Below are positions 63,225 to 64,000 of a stretch of DNA of 64,000 bases, piece by piece (the stretch's first letter is position 1; each line of letters opens with the position of its first letter). This stretch comes from Leptospira ilyithenensis (GTDB taxonomy: Bacteria > Spirochaetota > Leptospiria > Leptospirales > Leptospiraceae). Made by a program: the position numbers and the translations under genes. The DNA is taken from the NCBI RefSeq assembly GCF_004771005.1, contig NZ_RQHV01000061.1:620001-684000 (forward strand), given 5' to 3'. Under the pieces are notes generated by a model. The model made no database searches. It saw only the letters and a list, made by a program, of their open reading frames with translations, and had not been told where the DNA came from.

Positions 63225-64000
63225 AGATTCTGTTTTTTAATCGAAACCTTGATTCCGCTGAATGCCGCATTTCCTGAAAAAACATCGATCGACTGATCAT
63301 CTGTTAGGTCATTAATACTGACTCCCGAAAACTCAGTGGCAACCTTCTGGTTTGTTCCCGTTCGGTTATGACCGAATCCGTGGGGAATGCTCACCACTCC
63401 TTTCATCAGCTCTTTCGTAACTTCCGCCGAAATCAAAACACTCCCTGCAGAAGATTCTACGATAACTTTTTCATCATCTGCAATTCCCAATCGACTTGCG
63501 TCTTCAGGATGAATCATCAGAGTGCAGCGCGGTTTGCCAGTCATCAATTTTGGGAGATTGTGCATCCAGGAATTATTACTTCTAAGATGCCTTCTTCCTA
63601 TCAGTAAAAAATTGGAATGCCCCTCTGTAAAGGATTCCCATTCTTTAAATTTAAGAGACAGTCTAGGAAAATCCTCTTTCAATTTCAAAGGGACCAACCG
63701 GATCTTTTGATCCTCTGTACACAGCCTTTCCGGAAAACAGGATTGCAAAGGTCCCAGATCCACTCCATGAGGGCTGTTTTTCAAAAGATCCAAACTCATC
63801 TCACCACCTAACTTTCCCTTGGGTCCGTAAGGACCTGTTTTCAAAGCATGATCAATGATACTTGCCGGAGTAAGTTTGGTTCTGATGATTTCTTTCGGTA
63901 ACGGTTTGCCCGCACGTACCAATTCCAACCGTTTGGTAAGGTCGGAAAATATTTCCCAATCATGCAACATACCCGGTTCCGGATCGAACAGAGGCTGAGA
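63221..64000 (-). CDS. Molybdopterin oxidoreductase, C-terminal part (partial)
   Basis: 260 codons are visible and the frame is open at the right edge, so the N-terminal catalytic part lies outside the window. The C-terminal molydopterin dinucleotide-binding domain is clear: LIGRRHLRSNNSWMHNLPKLM, TLMIHPEDASRLGIADDEKVIVESSAGSV, and MKGVVSIPHGFGHNRTGTN. The family is DMSO reductase/formate dehydrogenase-like; the substrate cannot be told from this end. It is the likely consumer of the cofactor made by the neighbouring genes. Confidence 0.9.
   Translation of the reverse strand, partial: SQPLFDPEPGMLHDWEIFSDLTKRLELVRAGKPLPKEIIRTKLTPASIIDHALKTGPYGPKGKLGGEMSLDLLKNSPHGVDLGPLQSCFPERLCTEDQKIRLVPLKLKEDFPRLSLKFKEWESFTEGHSNFLLIGRRHLRSNNSWMHNLPKLMTGKPRCTLMIHPEDASRLGIADDEKVIVESSAGSVLISAEVTKELMKGVVSIPHGFGHNRTGTNQKVATEFSGVSINDLTDDQSIDVFSGNAAFSGIKVSIKKQNL

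Overview
The window looks like chromosomal DNA of a spirochaete, most probably the genus Leptospira. This is inferred, not proved. GC is low to moderate. There are many loose-lipobox lipoproteins, an Ig-like-repeat lipoprotein, a FecR-domain exported protein, a TonB receptor, a cache-type chemotaxis receptor and a large hybrid kinase, with several TTG starts and many 4-bp gene overlaps. I found no rRNA, tRNA, CRISPR array, transposase or integrase. Coding density is high and genes lie on both strands.

Layout. 1-8.8 kb: the tail of a cyclic-nucleotide-binding protein, a ParA ATPase with an alpha/beta hydrolase, a YopX-like protein with a TPR protein, a long-chain acyl-CoA synthetase, PepN aminopeptidase and an RRM protein. 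8.9-17.9 kb: a REC-EAL signalling protein with a membrane protein, a TonB receptor, a YciI protein, a LysR regulator divergent from leuC-leuD, and a small lipoprotein. 18-23 kb: an NAD(P)-binding protein, a broken short-chain dehydrogenase, a TetR regulator, then an FGGY sugar kinase divergent from an MFS transporter. 23-48 kb: a segment lying between two direct copies of a 149-bp intergenic repeat. It holds an alginate-export-type porin, a chemotaxis receptor, two glycosyltransferases, a DUF2625 protein, an eight-gene RND efflux operon running leftward from 42.4 to 29.4 kb, a FecR protein followed by an unannotated DUF4384-like fragment, a lipoprotein/exported-protein pair and a PHP-domain protein. 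48-53 kb: a TetR regulator divergent from a class III aminotransferase and two tandem class II aldolase-family genes, then a metallo-beta-lactamase-fold protein. 53-59 kb: two-component signalling genes. 59-64 kb: molybdenum cofactor genes (moaA, moaD, moaE, mobA, a moeB/rhodanese fusion) facing the C-terminal part of a molybdopterin oxidoreductase.

The most interesting link joins two places 28 kb apart. The sugar kinase/MFS promoter region (21.6 kb) and the TetR/aminotransferase promoter region (49.36 kb) share a 16-bp palindromic core with 15 identical bases, the kind of site TetR-family repressors bind. The two loci sit just outside the two direct 149-bp repeats. Collapsing the repeats would bring kinase, MFS, TetR, aminotransferase and aldolases into one cluster. 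I infer a single catabolic regulon, possibly split by a 25-kb segment.

Other notable points are an RND pump pair in which one subunit appears to lack the membrane proton-relay residues, a tandem aldolase pair in which the second copy has lost metal ligands, a kinase with two different transmitter modules, and strong inverted repeats in front of the porin and between moaA and moeB. All functional calls rest on motifs read by eye; no database search was run.
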